Source: Synergistaceae bacterium UBA6083 (GTDB lineage Bacteria; Synergistota; Synergistia; Synergistales; 79-D21). Taken from it: a stretch of DNA of 64,000 nt. The notes under the pieces are model-generated. The model saw only the letters and a program-made list of their open reading frames with translations. It was not told the DNA's origin and searched no databases. Below are positions 49,503 through 57,735 of this stretch, in pieces; within the stretch, counting starts at the first letter, position 1; each line of letters starts with the position of its first letter. The stretch is taken from assembly GCA_002436015.1 (NCBI GenBank), contig DIXJ01000003.1:19230-83229 (forward strand), given 5' to 3'. A program made the translations under genes and the position numbers.

Positions 49503-51398
49503 ATGTCGAAATTTACGGGAAAAGCGGGGCAAGTCCTGGAGGCGGAGAAACCGAGCGTATTCGGAATCCTGAAGGAATGGGGACTCCACAAGGGAGTTGT
49601 CGCTGCCCTTGTTAACGGAAAACCAACGGATCTAAGGACCGTTCTCTATGTTGATGCCGTTATTGAACCAATCGCGGCGGAAAGCGAAGAAGGGCTTCAT
49701 GTCCTTCGCCACTCCGCCTCGCATCTCATGGCCCAGGCCGTATTGCATCTCTACCCGGGGACGAAGGTCGCCATCGGTCCTTCGATAAAGGATGGCTTCT
49801 ACTATGACTTTGAGTTGCCCGCCCCAATATCCGAAGAGGACCTGGCGGGCATCGAGGAAGAAATGAACAAGCTGGCGAAGGCTGCCCTCCCGGTGGAAAG
49901 GCTGCAAATCCCAAGGGGTGAACTGCTAACGAGCTACGAAGCTGCTGGAGAGGTTTACAAGGCCGAACTTGTCCACGACATCACCGACGAGAAGATCTCG
50001 GTCTACCGGCAGGGCGATTTTGAGGACATGTGCAGGGGACCTCATGTTCCTGACACCTCTTTCCTTAAGCACACAAAACTCCTTTCCGTGGCAGGCGCGT
50101 ACTGGCGTGGTGACGAGAAGAACATCATGCTCACGCGGATATACGGAACTGCCTTTGCCGACAAGGGAGGGCTGGAAGCCTACCTCAAGAGGATGGAAGA
50201 GGCCCGCAGGCGAGACCACCGCAAGCTTGGCCGTGAACTCGACCTTTTCAGCATCCAGGCGGAGGGGCCGGGGTTCCCGTGTTTCCATCCCAAGGGGATG
50301 GTCGTCCTGAACAACCTGGTCGATTTCTGGCGGAGGGAACACATCCGGAGAGGGTATTGCGAGATCCGTACCCCCCTGATTCTGGACAAGGAGCTCTGGG
50401 TTCGTTCGGGCCATTGGGATCACTACAAGGAAAACATGTATTTCACGGAGATAGACGAGAAGCCCTATGCGGTCAAGCCGATGAACTGCCCAGGTGGGCT
50501 GCTTGTCTACAAAAGCTCCTTGAAAAGCTACCGGGACCTGCCGTTGCGAATGGCCGAGCTCGGAATTGTGCACCGCCACGAACGATCGGGAGTTCTGCAC
50601 GGACTCATGCGCGTCAGGTGCTTCACGCAGGATGATGCCCACCTTTATGTCACACCAGCCCAGATCAAGCAGGAGATCCTGGGGATCATGGACCTGACCC
50701 GCTATGTCTATCGCGATGTCTTCGGCTTCAATTACCACGTTGAACTGTCGACGCGCCCGGAGAACGCCATGGGGAGTCCCGAAATGTGGGAAAAGGCAGA
50801 ATCCGCCCTGGAAGAGGCCCTGAAGGAAAGCGGTGTTCCCTATCGCATCAACCCGGGCGATGGAGCCTTCTACGGGCCCAAGATCGATTTCCACCTGGAG
50901 GACTGCATCGGCAGGACTTGGCAGTGCGGGACCATCCAGCTGGATTTCCAGATGCCCGATCGTTTTGACATCACCTACGTAGGACCCGATGGGGCACAGC
51001 ACCGCCCGGTCATGCTCCATCGTACGGTCCTTGGAAGCCTTGAGCGTTTCCTTGGAATCCTGATCGAGCATTTCGCAGGGGCCTTCCCCTACTGGATCGC
51101 CCCGGTTCAGGTGAAGGTGATCCCGGTGAAACCCGAGATGGAAGAGTATGCCCGAAAAGTTGAAACCCAGCTTAAATCCTGGGATGTTCGCGTCGAGATG
51201 GACCTTCGGGACGAAAAGCTTGGCAAGAAGATTCGCGATGCCCAGATGCAGAAGGTCCCGTACATGCTTGTACTGGGGGAAAGAGAAATGAACGAGGGGA
51301 CATTGTCCGTTCGGGACAGGACTTCCGGCGACCTGGGAACGATGACTCCGGAGGCCCTTCGGGAAAAACTCGGAAAGGAATTCGATCCCAGGCATTGA
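49503..51398 (+). CDS. thrS: Threonyl-tRNA synthetase
   Basis: A 631-residue class II synthetase. An N-terminal TGS-like domain (GILKEWGLHKGVVAALVNGK) is followed by the editing domain with HVLRHSASHLMAQAV. The catalytic core has AVKPMNCPGG with the zinc Cys and the conserved VRCFTQDDAHLY, and the anticodon domain comes last (APVQVKVIPV...VEMDLRDEKLGKKIRDAQ). The ATG at 49503 follows AGGGGGA; the longer frame adds residues unlike any ThrRS. Confidence 0.97.
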   Translation: MSKFTGKAGQVLEAEKPSVFGILKEWGLHKGVVAALVNGKPTDLRTVLYVDAVIEPIAAESEEGLHVLRHSASHLMAQAVLHLYPGTKVAIGPSIKDGFYYDFELPAPISEEDLAGIEEEMNKLAKAALPVERLQIPRGELLTSYEAAGEVYKAELVHDITDEKISVYRQGDFEDMCRGPHVPDTSFLKHTKLLSVAGAYWRGDEKNIMLTRIYGTAFADKGGLEAYLKRMEEARRRDHRKLGRELDLFSIQAEGPGFPCFHPKGMVVLNNLVDFWRREHIRRGYCEIRTPLILDKELWVRSGHWDHYKENMYFTEIDEKPYAVKPMNCPGGLLVYKSSLKSYRDLPLRMAELGIVHRHERSGVLHGLMRVRCFTQDDAHLYVTPAQIKQEILGIMDLTRYVYRDVFGFNYHVELSTRPENAMGSPEMWEKAESALEEALKESGVPYRINPGDGAFYGPKIDFHLEDCIGRTWQCGTIQLDFQMPDRFDITYVGPDGAQHRPVMLHRTVLGSLERFLGILIEHFAGAFPYWIAPVQVKVIPVKPEMEEYARKVETQLKSWDVRVEMDLRDEKLGKKIRDAQMQKVPYMLVLGEREMNEGTLSVRDRTSGDLGTMTPEALREKLGKEFDPRH

Positions 51399-51403
51399 AT
51401 CAC

Positions 51404-51432
51404 TTGTGAAACAGCAGGGACTATGATATAGT
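51404..51432 (+). promoter_or_regulatory. Promoter of the infC operon
   Basis: TTGTGA (51404-51409), 17 bp, TATAGT (51427-51432) with TGA before the -10. It lies just after the thrS stop and feeds the structured infC leader. Confidence 0.65.
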
Positions 51433-51439
51433 TCCCCGG

Positions 51440-51606
51440 TGTGCTTGAGCGAAGAAGAGGGCCCTCCTCTCACCTGAAGACGCCGAAAGGCCGTTGTCGG
51501 GTTTCAAGTTGAATCCGCTTCCGGATTTCCGGAAGGGAATCAGGTATATAGGGGGCCGCTCGTTCGGGCGGTCCCTTTTTCTATCTTAAACCGGAGGTGA
51601 TGGGCT
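51440..51606 (+). promoter_or_regulatory. Structured leader of infC-rpmI-rplT with terminator-like hairpin
   Basis: The leader of about 165 bases contains a CTTCCGG/CCGGAAG hairpin (51518-51535) and then a full intrinsic terminator: 51552-51559 with 51568-51575 and T5 at 51576-51580. It ends with the GGAGGTGA ribosome site at 51593-51600. A terminator before the first gene suggests attenuation, as with the L20 leaders of Firmicutes. L20 control is inferred from gene content. Confidence 0.65.
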
Positions 51607-52191
51607 ATAGCTAACAAACCGGATGAACCCAGCGTGAACGAGGAGATCAGGGCCCCAGAGGTTCTTCTCATTGATGATCAGGGTGTCAAGTTGGGTGTCA
51701 TTCCCACTCGAGAAGCGCTTAAGCTTGCTGAGGAGCGTTTGCTGGACCTCGTGGAGGTTGCTCCGCAGGCGACTCCACCCGTGTGCAGGATCATGGACTA
51801 CGGGAAGTACAAGTACCAGATCCAGAAGCGTGACAAGGATGCCCGTAAGAAACAGAAAGTCCAGACCGTCAAAGAGATGAAAATGAGGCCCAAGATCGAC
51901 GAACACGATTATAACTTTAAAGTGAGGGCCATCCGGAGCTTTTTGGAAAGTGGTCACCGCGTCAAGGTTTCCGTCTTTTTCCGAGGGCGTGAAATGGCAT
52001 TCCTCGACAGGGGAAAAGCCGTTCTTGTCAAGGTGGAGAAGGATGTCGCCGAATACGGCAAGGTCGAAGTTGAACCCCGCATGGAGGGCCGTTACATGAG
52101 GATGATGGTGGCGCCCCTTGCTTCGGCCAAGAAACCTGCTTCCAAAGAAGAAACGGCAAAACCCGTCGAAGGCGGAGTTGATCGAGCTTAG
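51607..52191 (+). CDS. infC: Translation initiation factor IF-3, AUA start
   Basis: A 194-residue IF-3. The N-domain has VNEEIRAPEVLLIDDQGVKLG and APPVCRIMDYGKYKYQ-like APPVCR is here TPPVCRIMDYGKYKYQ. The C-domain has KEMKMRPKIDEHDYNFK and FFRGREMAFLDRG. No ATG/GTG/TTG fits the family's true N-terminus: the strong GGAGGTGA is six bases before an ATA at 51607, giving M-A-N-K-P-D-E-P-S-V-N-E-E. A GTG at 51634 would remove nine residues and has no ribosome site. Rare start codons in infC allow IF-3 to repress its own synthesis. Confidence 0.9.
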   Translation: MANKPDEPSVNEEIRAPEVLLIDDQGVKLGVIPTREALKLAEERLLDLVEVAPQATPPVCRIMDYGKYKYQIQKRDKDARKKQKVQTVKEMKMRPKIDEHDYNFKVRAIRSFLESGHRVKVSVFFRGREMAFLDRGKAVLVKVEKDVAEYGKVEVEPRMEGRYMRMMVAPLASAKKPASKEETAKPVEGGVDRA

Positions 52192-52238
52192 CTTCCGAAG
52201 CTGCAGCTTTTGAACACCATAAGGAGGGACTTGTCCAG

Positions 52239-52436
52239 ATGCCTAAGATGAAGACCCATTCAGGGGCCAAGAAGCGTTTTCGCACGACGGGAACAGGGAA
52301 AGTGACCTATAAGAAAGGCGGAAGGAGCCATCTCCTGGAATCAAAAAATTCCAAGAGGTCGCGTACCTTGCGCAGGAAGGGTTATCTTTCCGGAGCCATC
52401 GAAGATCGCGTGAAGGTCCTTCTGGTTTCCCGTTAA
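52239..52436 (+). CDS. rpmI: Ribosomal protein L35
   Basis: A 65-residue L35: MPKMKTHSGAKKRFRTTGTG is the standard start, and SHLLESKNSKRSRTLRRKG follows. AAGGAGGGA precedes the ATG. It sits between infC and rplT as usual. Confidence 0.97.
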   Translation: MPKMKTHSGAKKRFRTTGTGKVTYKKGGRSHLLESKNSKRSRTLRRKGYLSGAIEDRVKVLLVSR

Positions 52437-52479
52437 ATCAAACCATCCACGACGGATATCGAAAGAGGAGTGATCTCCC

Positions 52480-52839
52480 ATGGCAAGGGTAAAGGGCGGA
52501 AGCGCCAGCAACAGCAAGCGAAAAAGGCTTTTTAGCATCACCAAGGGGTACTGGGGACGCAAGAAAAACGTTTTCCGGCGGGCCAAGGAAGCTTTCCTGC
52601 GGTCCATGACCAATGCGTTTCGTGACCGGAAAGCAAAGAAGCGCGAGTTCCGGAAGCTCTGGATCATCCGGGTCAATGCGGCGGCGCGGATGAACGGGAT
52701 GTCCTACAGCAGTTTCATCTATGGCCTGAAACGGTCGGGCATTGACCTCAACAGGAAAATCCTTGCCGATATGGCCGTCAACGACATGGCGGCGTTCGTC
52801 AAGCTGGTCGAGAAGTCCAAGGAGGCATTGGTCCGGTAA
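52480..52839 (+). CDS. rplT: Ribosomal protein L20
   Basis: A 119-residue L20. The basic N-terminus (MARVKGGSASNSKRKRLF) is followed by KGYWGRKKNVFRRAKEAFL and the globular RLWIIRVNAAARMNGMSY-type block (here KLWIIRVNAAARMNGMSYS). It binds 23S rRNA early in assembly and in other bacteria also represses its own operon. AAGAGGAG precedes the ATG. Confidence 0.97.
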   Translation: MARVKGGSASNSKRKRLFSITKGYWGRKKNVFRRAKEAFLRSMTNAFRDRKAKKREFRKLWIIRVNAAARMNGMSYSSFIYGLKRSGIDLNRKILADMAVNDMAAFVKLVEKSKEALVR

Positions 52840-52878
52840 CTTTTCGGACTTACGTCTTGCTGTCGATAAAGTCCTTGC

Positions 52879-52917
52879 CGTAGGGTTCCGGAAGCTGACA
52901 AGCGCCGGAACCCTACG
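52879..52917 (+). terminator. Hairpin after rplT
   Basis: A perfect 13-bp stem (52879-52891 with 52905-52917) with a 13-base loop. The T content after it is low (TAATTTCT). Confidence 0.7.
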
Positions 52918-53080
52918 TAATTTCTAGCCGGGATCCGGTACCCGGCCGGAGAGGTTTAATATTCCAGTGTTGTTTCCTGCCACAAGCGAGAAGGTTGGGA
53001 ATCGGCCGTTTCAAAATTTCCGGAAAAGCTTTTTCCATATGGTTTCCGGGGTCGCCTATCTTTCGCCAGCTTTTTTTCGT
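52918..53080. other. Gap between rplT and the pheS promoter
   Basis: I see no credible gene here. A short GC palindrome (GATCCGGTACCCGGCCGG area) and a GGAAAAGCTTTTTCC-type hairpin near 53020-53037 are the only structure. An open frame from 52995 has no ribosome site and no recognisable protein features. Confidence 0.5.
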
Positions 53081-53086
53081 TATACT
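53081..53086 (+). promoter_or_regulatory. Possible -10 box of the pheST operon
   Basis: TATACT after a T-rich run. No convincing -35 lies upstream, so the assignment is weak. It would give a leader of about 150 bases. Confidence 0.35.
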
Positions 53087-53179
53087 GTTTCTGCTTAAGC
53101 GTGCTCCTGCCCGGCCCGATGGACGTGTTTCGGGCTGGAACAGAGTGCTCGAGTCGCAAAAAGGGAAAAACTTGCTTTG

Positions 53180-53216
53180 CCGGTTTATGGGAAGGCCGGA
53201 AAAAACCGGTTTTTTT
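53180..53216 (+). terminator. Attenuator-like terminator in the pheS leader
   Basis: CCGGTTT (53180-53186) pairs with AAACCGG (53203-53209), immediately followed by seven T residues, 27 bases before the pheS start. A short open frame at 53187 (MGRPEKTGFF...) reads two Phe codons inside the T run, as in leader-peptide attenuation; that reading is speculative. Confidence 0.5.
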
Positions 53217-53242
53217 AGTGATCATGCAGGAGGGATGCGAAC

Positions 53243-54280
53243 TTGAACGCGATACAGGCGAAGCTTGAAGCCATTCGTAACCAGTACATGGAAGCCCTTG
53301 TCAAGGCAGATGGCAGTGAATCCCTCCAGGCCCTGAGGGTTCGCTACCTGGGAAAAAAGGGTGAACTGACACAATTGTTGCGCTCGCTCGGAGGACTGCC
53401 CCCTGAAGAGCGTCCCATGGCCGGACAGGCCCTGAACGAACTTCGCCAGGAAGTGGAAGCCTCTCTCGAGCGCCAGGCAGTACTTCTTGCGCATGCCGAG
53501 GACGAAGCCATGGAGGCTTCTGACCGCGTGGACGTGACGCTTCCGCCCCGCGGCCGGGGGTGGGGGGCTTTCCACCCAGTTGTCCAGACCATGAACGAGA
53601 TCATCGATATCTTTGTGGGCATGGGCTTTTCCGTGGCCTATGGGCCGGAGATCGAGGATGATTTTCACAATTTCGAGGCCCTGAACATCCCTCCCCATCA
53701 TCCGGCGCGTGACATGCAGGATACCTTCTATTTAAACAGCGGGAAACTCCTGCGCACGCACACGAGCCCGGTCGAGGTGAGGTCCATGCTCAAATGGGGC
53801 GCTCCCCTGCGGATAATCATTCCAGGGAAGGTCTACAGGCGAGACAGCGACCAGACCCACTCGCCAATGTTCCACCAACTGGAGGGGCTCCTGATCGACG
53901 AAGATGTTTCCCTTGCCGACCTAAAGGGGTGCCTGAACACCTTCGTTGGTGCGATTTTCGGTCGGCCACTGGACAGCCGCTTTCGGGCCAGTCACTTTCC
54001 GTTCACCGAACCTTCCCTTGAGATGGATGTCGAGTGTTTTGCCTGCTCCGGGCGCAACCCGGCTTGCCGGATATGCAAGGGAACCGGTTGGCTGGAAATA
54101 CTTGGCTGCGGAATGACACACCCGAATGTTCTTCGTTACGGGGGGATCGACCCGGACCGTTATAACGGCTTTGCCTGGGGTATGGGGCCGGATCGAGTGG
54201 CGATGCTGAAGTACGGCCTTACGGACTTGAGGGTGCTCTTTGAGGGACATGGCTCATTCCTGACTGGGGGAGGTTACTGA
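53243..54280 (+). CDS. pheS: Phenylalanyl-tRNA synthetase alpha subunit
   Basis: A 345-residue PheS. An N-terminal coiled coil (residues 1-85) binds tRNA. The class II core has FHPVVQTMNEIIDIFVGMGF, FEALNIPPHHPARDMQDTFY, RTHTSPVEVRSM, VYRRDSDQTHSPMFHQLEG and the final GWLEILGCGMTHPNVL. The start is TTG at 53243 behind CAGGAGGG. pheT follows after one base. Confidence 0.96.
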   Translation: MNAIQAKLEAIRNQYMEALVKADGSESLQALRVRYLGKKGELTQLLRSLGGLPPEERPMAGQALNELRQEVEASLERQAVLLAHAEDEAMEASDRVDVTLPPRGRGWGAFHPVVQTMNEIIDIFVGMGFSVAYGPEIEDDFHNFEALNIPPHHPARDMQDTFYLNSGKLLRTHTSPVEVRSMLKWGAPLRIIIPGKVYRRDSDQTHSPMFHQLEGLLIDEDVSLADLKGCLNTFVGAIFGRPLDSRFRASHFPFTEPSLEMDVECFACSGRNPACRICKGTGWLEILGCGMTHPNVLRYGGIDPDRYNGFAWGMGPDRVAMLKYGLTDLRVLFEGHGSFLTGGGY

Positions 54281-54281
54281 A

Positions 54282-56684
54282 ATGCAAATCTCCTGGAATT
54301 GGCTTAACGAATACTGCCGGATCCCCCTGTCTCCCGAGGAAGCCGCTGCCCGGCTGACGGTGACCGGATGCGAGGTTGAAGACATCCATCGGCCCTGCGA
54401 GGCTCTCCGGGACTTAAAGGTGGCTCGGATCGAAAGGTTGGCGGCGCATCCGGAACGGCCCGATCTTTTTGTTGCCGACCTCGACACAGGGGGGGGCCAA
54501 TCACGTTGTGTGACGGCTGCTCGAAACCTGAAAAGCGGAGACTGGGTCCCCTATGGGGGGCCGGGAAGCGTGATTGCCGATGGCACCGTTCTTGGCAGGC
54601 GGGATTTCGACAGTATTGTCAGCGAAGGGATGATGCTTTCAGCCGAGGAAATAGGTCTCCCCGGAATTGCCGACGAATTCGGGATATTGAGATTGCCGCA
54701 GGGGTTTTCCGCAGGCGAAGACCTTGTAAAGGCCCTGAAGCTGGACGATTGCATCCTGGAGGTTTCCATCACGCCGAACCGTGGGGACCTGTTAAGCCTT
54801 ATAGGACTCGCGAGGGAATGCCTTGGCGTGATCCCAGGATCGAGCCTGAAGCCGGCGGACATGGGGGGACCTTCAATTGGCGGCAATTGGCCGCTTCCCT
54901 GGGATGGCCTGTGTCTTGAAGATCCGGGATGTCCGCTATACGGGCTTTCCCTGGCTCCTTCGGTCCGAATCGAACCTTCGCCCATGAGGACCCGAATCCG
55001 GCTGGCTTTTTCGGGAGTTCGTTCCATCAACAACGTCGTCGATGCGACGAACCTTGTCATGCTAGTCACCGGTCAACCTCTTCATGCTTTTGACCTGGAT
55101 CGACTTCCTGCCCGGGAAATCACCGTACGCGGGGCGAAAGAGGGAGAACGGTTCACCACCCTGGACAGCCGGGAGCATGTTCTCACCGATGCGGACCTCC
55201 TGATCACCAGCGGCGGGGTTCCCGTTGCATTGGCCGGGATCATGGGGGGAGAAAACAGCGAGATCACTGCCGACACTAAATCTGTCGCATTTGAGTCCGC
55301 CTATTTCGAACCTCTCAGGGTGAGCCGGACTGCCCGGCGGTTGGGTATGGGAACCGAAGCATCTTACCGCTTCTCAAGGGGAGTGGATCCATCGCGCGTT
55401 CTTCCAACGCTTTCTTTCCTGTCGAATTATCTTCTGGGGGAAACTGGACAACGAGTGGAAAAAGAGGTAAGGGTCGCCCGCACGCGCACGTGGGAAAAAA
55501 GAAGGGTTGCCCTCACACGGAAGAAATTGCACCGGGTCCTCCTTTGGGACAACATGAAAGAAGCCTCTTCGTTCCTGGAGAGGCTTGGCTTGAAAGAGGT
55601 CGGCGGTAGCGAGGAACGGCTCGAGTTCGAGATTCCCACGGCCAGGGCTGATCTTTCGATCGAAGAAGACCTGATCGAAGAAGTTGGCCGCGTTCGAGGC
55701 TACGAACTTGTTCCTTCGCGCATCCCGCCCCTTTTGCGAGGGAACGGAAAGGTGGGCGACGAGGTTGAGGCCCATAGGCGGATTCGCATCACCGCAATGT
55801 CACGGGGGTATCTTGAGGTCGTGACCTACAGCTTCATTCACCCCAGGTGGACGGAATGGCTCCGTATCCCCGAATCCGACCCTCGGTGCCACGGGTTTCC
55901 CCTGGCCAACCCTATCAGCCAGGACCAGTCTGTCATGCGAACGACCCTTTTGCCGGGGTTGCTACAGGCCCTTCAGACCAACATCCGCTCGGGCTGGAAG
56001 GATCCAATCCGGCTTTTCGAGGTTGGGCGAGTGTTCCTGCCTGCGGAAAAAGAGGGGGATGAACACCGGGAAATACTTAGAATGGCAGGAATCGCCTGGA
56101 ATGGACGGGATCGAAGGGGCCTTTACGACAATTCCATGAAGGATGACCTACTGAGCGTGAAAGCTGACGTTCTCTCCCTCTGCCAGAGTCGCGGGTTGGT
56201 GCCGGAATTCTGCGCAGGCCGGGAACCCTTTGGCCATATCGGCCAGACTGCCCGGATCGCTCTGGATGGAGAGCCTTCGGGGTACCTGATGAGCTTAAAA
56301 CCCGGTATTCTGAGGGAACTCGAGATCCCGGGCCCACTCTTTGCCTTCGAGGTGGATATCGAATCCATGCTGCCTGACAGAGGTTTCCGGTTTGGGCAGG
56401 TGGTTCGGTTCCCGGCGGTTTACAGGGATATTTCACTGATTGCATCCCTTGGCACGACTGTTGCGTCCGTGGAGCAGGAAATAAGGGCGCTGGGAGGCCC
56501 CCTTCTTCGAGGAGCGGTTCTTTTCGATGTTTATCAGGGCAAGGGTATACCGGAAGGGACCCGCAGCCTTGCCTTTTCGCTGGCTTACGGAGACCCTTCC
56601 CGGACCCTGCGGGACCAGGAAGTCGACGAAGTGCATGACGCCCTGAGGCGAAACCTTGCTGAAAAGGGGTTCATCCTGAGGTAG
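54282..56684 (+). CDS. pheT: Phenylalanyl-tRNA synthetase beta subunit
   Basis: An 800-residue PheT. The N-terminal SWNWLNEYCRIPLSPEEAA and an EMAP-type tRNA-binding region, B3/B4 editing domain with RSINNVVDATNLVMLVTGQP and HAFDLDRLP, the B5 domain, the non-catalytic synthetase-like core (SRGVDPSRVLP before it, then TYSFIHPRWTEWLRIP), and the C-terminal ferredoxin-like anticodon domain (FPAVYRDISLIASLGTTVAS) are in order. GGAGGT inside the end of pheS is its ribosome site. Confidence 0.97.
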   Translation: MQISWNWLNEYCRIPLSPEEAAARLTVTGCEVEDIHRPCEALRDLKVARIERLAAHPERPDLFVADLDTGGGQSRCVTAARNLKSGDWVPYGGPGSVIADGTVLGRRDFDSIVSEGMMLSAEEIGLPGIADEFGILRLPQGFSAGEDLVKALKLDDCILEVSITPNRGDLLSLIGLARECLGVIPGSSLKPADMGGPSIGGNWPLPWDGLCLEDPGCPLYGLSLAPSVRIEPSPMRTRIRLAFSGVRSINNVVDATNLVMLVTGQPLHAFDLDRLPAREITVRGAKEGERFTTLDSREHVLTDADLLITSGGVPVALAGIMGGENSEITADTKSVAFESAYFEPLRVSRTARRLGMGTEASYRFSRGVDPSRVLPTLSFLSNYLLGETGQRVEKEVRVARTRTWEKRRVALTRKKLHRVLLWDNMKEASSFLERLGLKEVGGSEERLEFEIPTARADLSIEEDLIEEVGRVRGYELVPSRIPPLLRGNGKVGDEVEAHRRIRITAMSRGYLEVVTYSFIHPRWTEWLRIPESDPRCHGFPLANPISQDQSVMRTTLLPGLLQALQTNIRSGWKDPIRLFEVGRVFLPAEKEGDEHREILRMAGIAWNGRDRRGLYDNSMKDDLLSVKADVLSLCQSRGLVPEFCAGREPFGHIGQTARIALDGEPSGYLMSLKPGILRELEIPGPLFAFEVDIESMLPDRGFRFGQVVRFPAVYRDISLIASLGTTVASVEQEIRALGGPLLRGAVLFDVYQGKGIPEGTRSLAFSLAYGDPSRTLRDQEVDEVHDALRRNLAEKGFILR

Positions 56685-56715
56685 GAAGCTATTCCGAAGA
56701 GGGGAGGGGGCAAGC

Positions 56716-56928
56716 GTGGAAATCCTGGAGCAGATAGACAACCTTGTCCAGTCTGTGGAGAACCGGATGCGCCAACTTGCCAATCAGAACGAATCCCTTC
56801 GCGGAGAGCTCGAAAGCGAGCGGGATGCTCGCAAGGAAGAAATGGCCCGCATGGAGCGGAAACTGGGTGCCCTCCTTTCCCGCTTGAGAATGTACCTCGG
56901 GGAGGAAGGGCAGGACCGGGCCGATTAG
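56716..56928 (+). CDS. Small coiled-coil protein, ZapB-like
   Basis: A 70-residue protein that is almost entirely one coiled coil: MEILEQIDNLVQSVENRMRQ then LANQNESLRGELESERDARK with clear heptads. Size and shape fit ZapB-type division proteins, and zapA is the next gene, but sequence identity of such coils says little. The GTG start follows GAGGGGAGGGGG. Confidence 0.65.
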   Translation: MEILEQIDNLVQSVENRMRQLANQNESLRGELESERDARKEEMARMERKLGALLSRLRMYLGEEGQDRAD

Positions 56929-56950
56929 TCTCCAAGGGCAGGCCTGTTCG

Positions 56951-57193
56951 ATGAGTGACAATCCCAGATTGGTGAACTTGCGCATCGGGAAGCGGACCTA
57001 CCCGGTAAGGACGACTCTCGAGGAGTCCCAAATCCGGAAGCTGGAGACGCTTCTCGATGCGCTTGCTTTTGAGGAAGGACCCGGGACAAGCCAGGAAGAG
57101 AGCCTTGTCCTTATGGTATTGAAGTTGGTCCATGCCCTCGAGAAAGCCAGGATTGGACTTGAGCGGCTAAGTGGAGGCGAAGGAGAATCGTGA
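56951..57193 (+). CDS. zapA: Cell division protein ZapA-like
   Basis: An 80-residue ZapA-like protein. VNLRIGKRTYPVRTTLEESQ is the N-terminal strand pair of the family, followed by two helices (IRKLETLLDALAFE and LVLMVLKLVHALEKARIGLE). ZapA promotes FtsZ bundling at mid-cell. It lies between a ZapB-like coil and cvpA, as in several Firmicutes where zapA precedes cvpA and mutS2. The stop overlaps the cvpA start. Confidence 0.8.
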   Translation: MSDNPRLVNLRIGKRTYPVRTTLEESQIRKLETLLDALAFEEGPGTSQEESLVLMVLKLVHALEKARIGLERLSGGEGES

Positions 57194-57735
57194 TGGGGCA
57201 TTACTCGACTACGGATTTGATCCTCGGATGCCTGTCCATTTACTGGATTGCCAGAGGGTGTTGGGTTGGACTTTCCGGCGAACTTTTTTCGCTTGCAGGA
57301 GTTGCTGCCGGCCTATTCGTTGCCTTCCAGGGAGGACCGGTCCTGTCCGGGCTGATCCTGAGGCAGGCCTGGGCTCCTCATCTCTCCGCAGAAGTCCTTT
57401 CGGTTGTTTGCGGTCTCGTCCTTTTCATTCTTTGCAACCTGCTAGCTTCTATTATCGGCCGCGCCGCAAGGAAAGGGCTCAAAGCCGTAAACCTGGGAGG
57501 GCTTGATCGGCTCATGGGAGCTGCCGCGGGTAGCCTCAAGGCTCTTGTCCTCGTGATTTTCATCTATGGCGTGATCTACCTGGTTTCTGGTGAGGCCCTT
57601 CCTTCCTGGGTCCGGGAGAGCCGTTTAATGAACGCAGCCGGCATGGCTTGGCCCGCGACCTCAAAAAAACTAATGGAGTGGAAAATTCTTGACCTTGGGA
57701 AGTTTCCTTCATATCCCGGCGGGGCACAGCCATGA
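57190..57735 (+). CDS. cvpA: CvpA-family membrane protein
   Basis: A 181-residue protein with four hydrophobic segments. TDLILGCLSIYWIARGCWVG begins the family pattern, LGGLDRLMGAAAGSLKALVL is the hallmark CvpA stretch, and a polar tail follows. CvpA affects envelope functions; its exact activity is unsettled. GTG at 57190 overlaps the zapA stop; ATG at 57193 is equally possible. The stop overlaps mutS2 by 4 bases. Confidence 0.82.
   Translation: MMGHYSTTDLILGCLSIYWIARGCWVGLSGELFSLAGVAAGLFVAFQGGPVLSGLILRQAWAPHLSAEVLSVVCGLVLFILCNLLASIIGRAARKGLKAVNLGGLDRLMGAAAGSLKALVLVIFIYGVIYLVSGEALPSWVRESRLMNAAGMAWPATSKKLMEWKILDLGKFPSYPGGAQP

Noticed and set aside
53092..53180. Possible T-box leader before pheS (GGGCTGGAAC near 53130)
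   Set aside because: The conserved T-box core (GGTGGNACCGCG type) and a specifier stem are not present; only a short resemblance is seen.
52995..53246. 83-codon open frame before pheS
   Set aside because: No ribosome site, TTG start, mixed composition, and it runs through the attenuator hairpin; more likely leader RNA.
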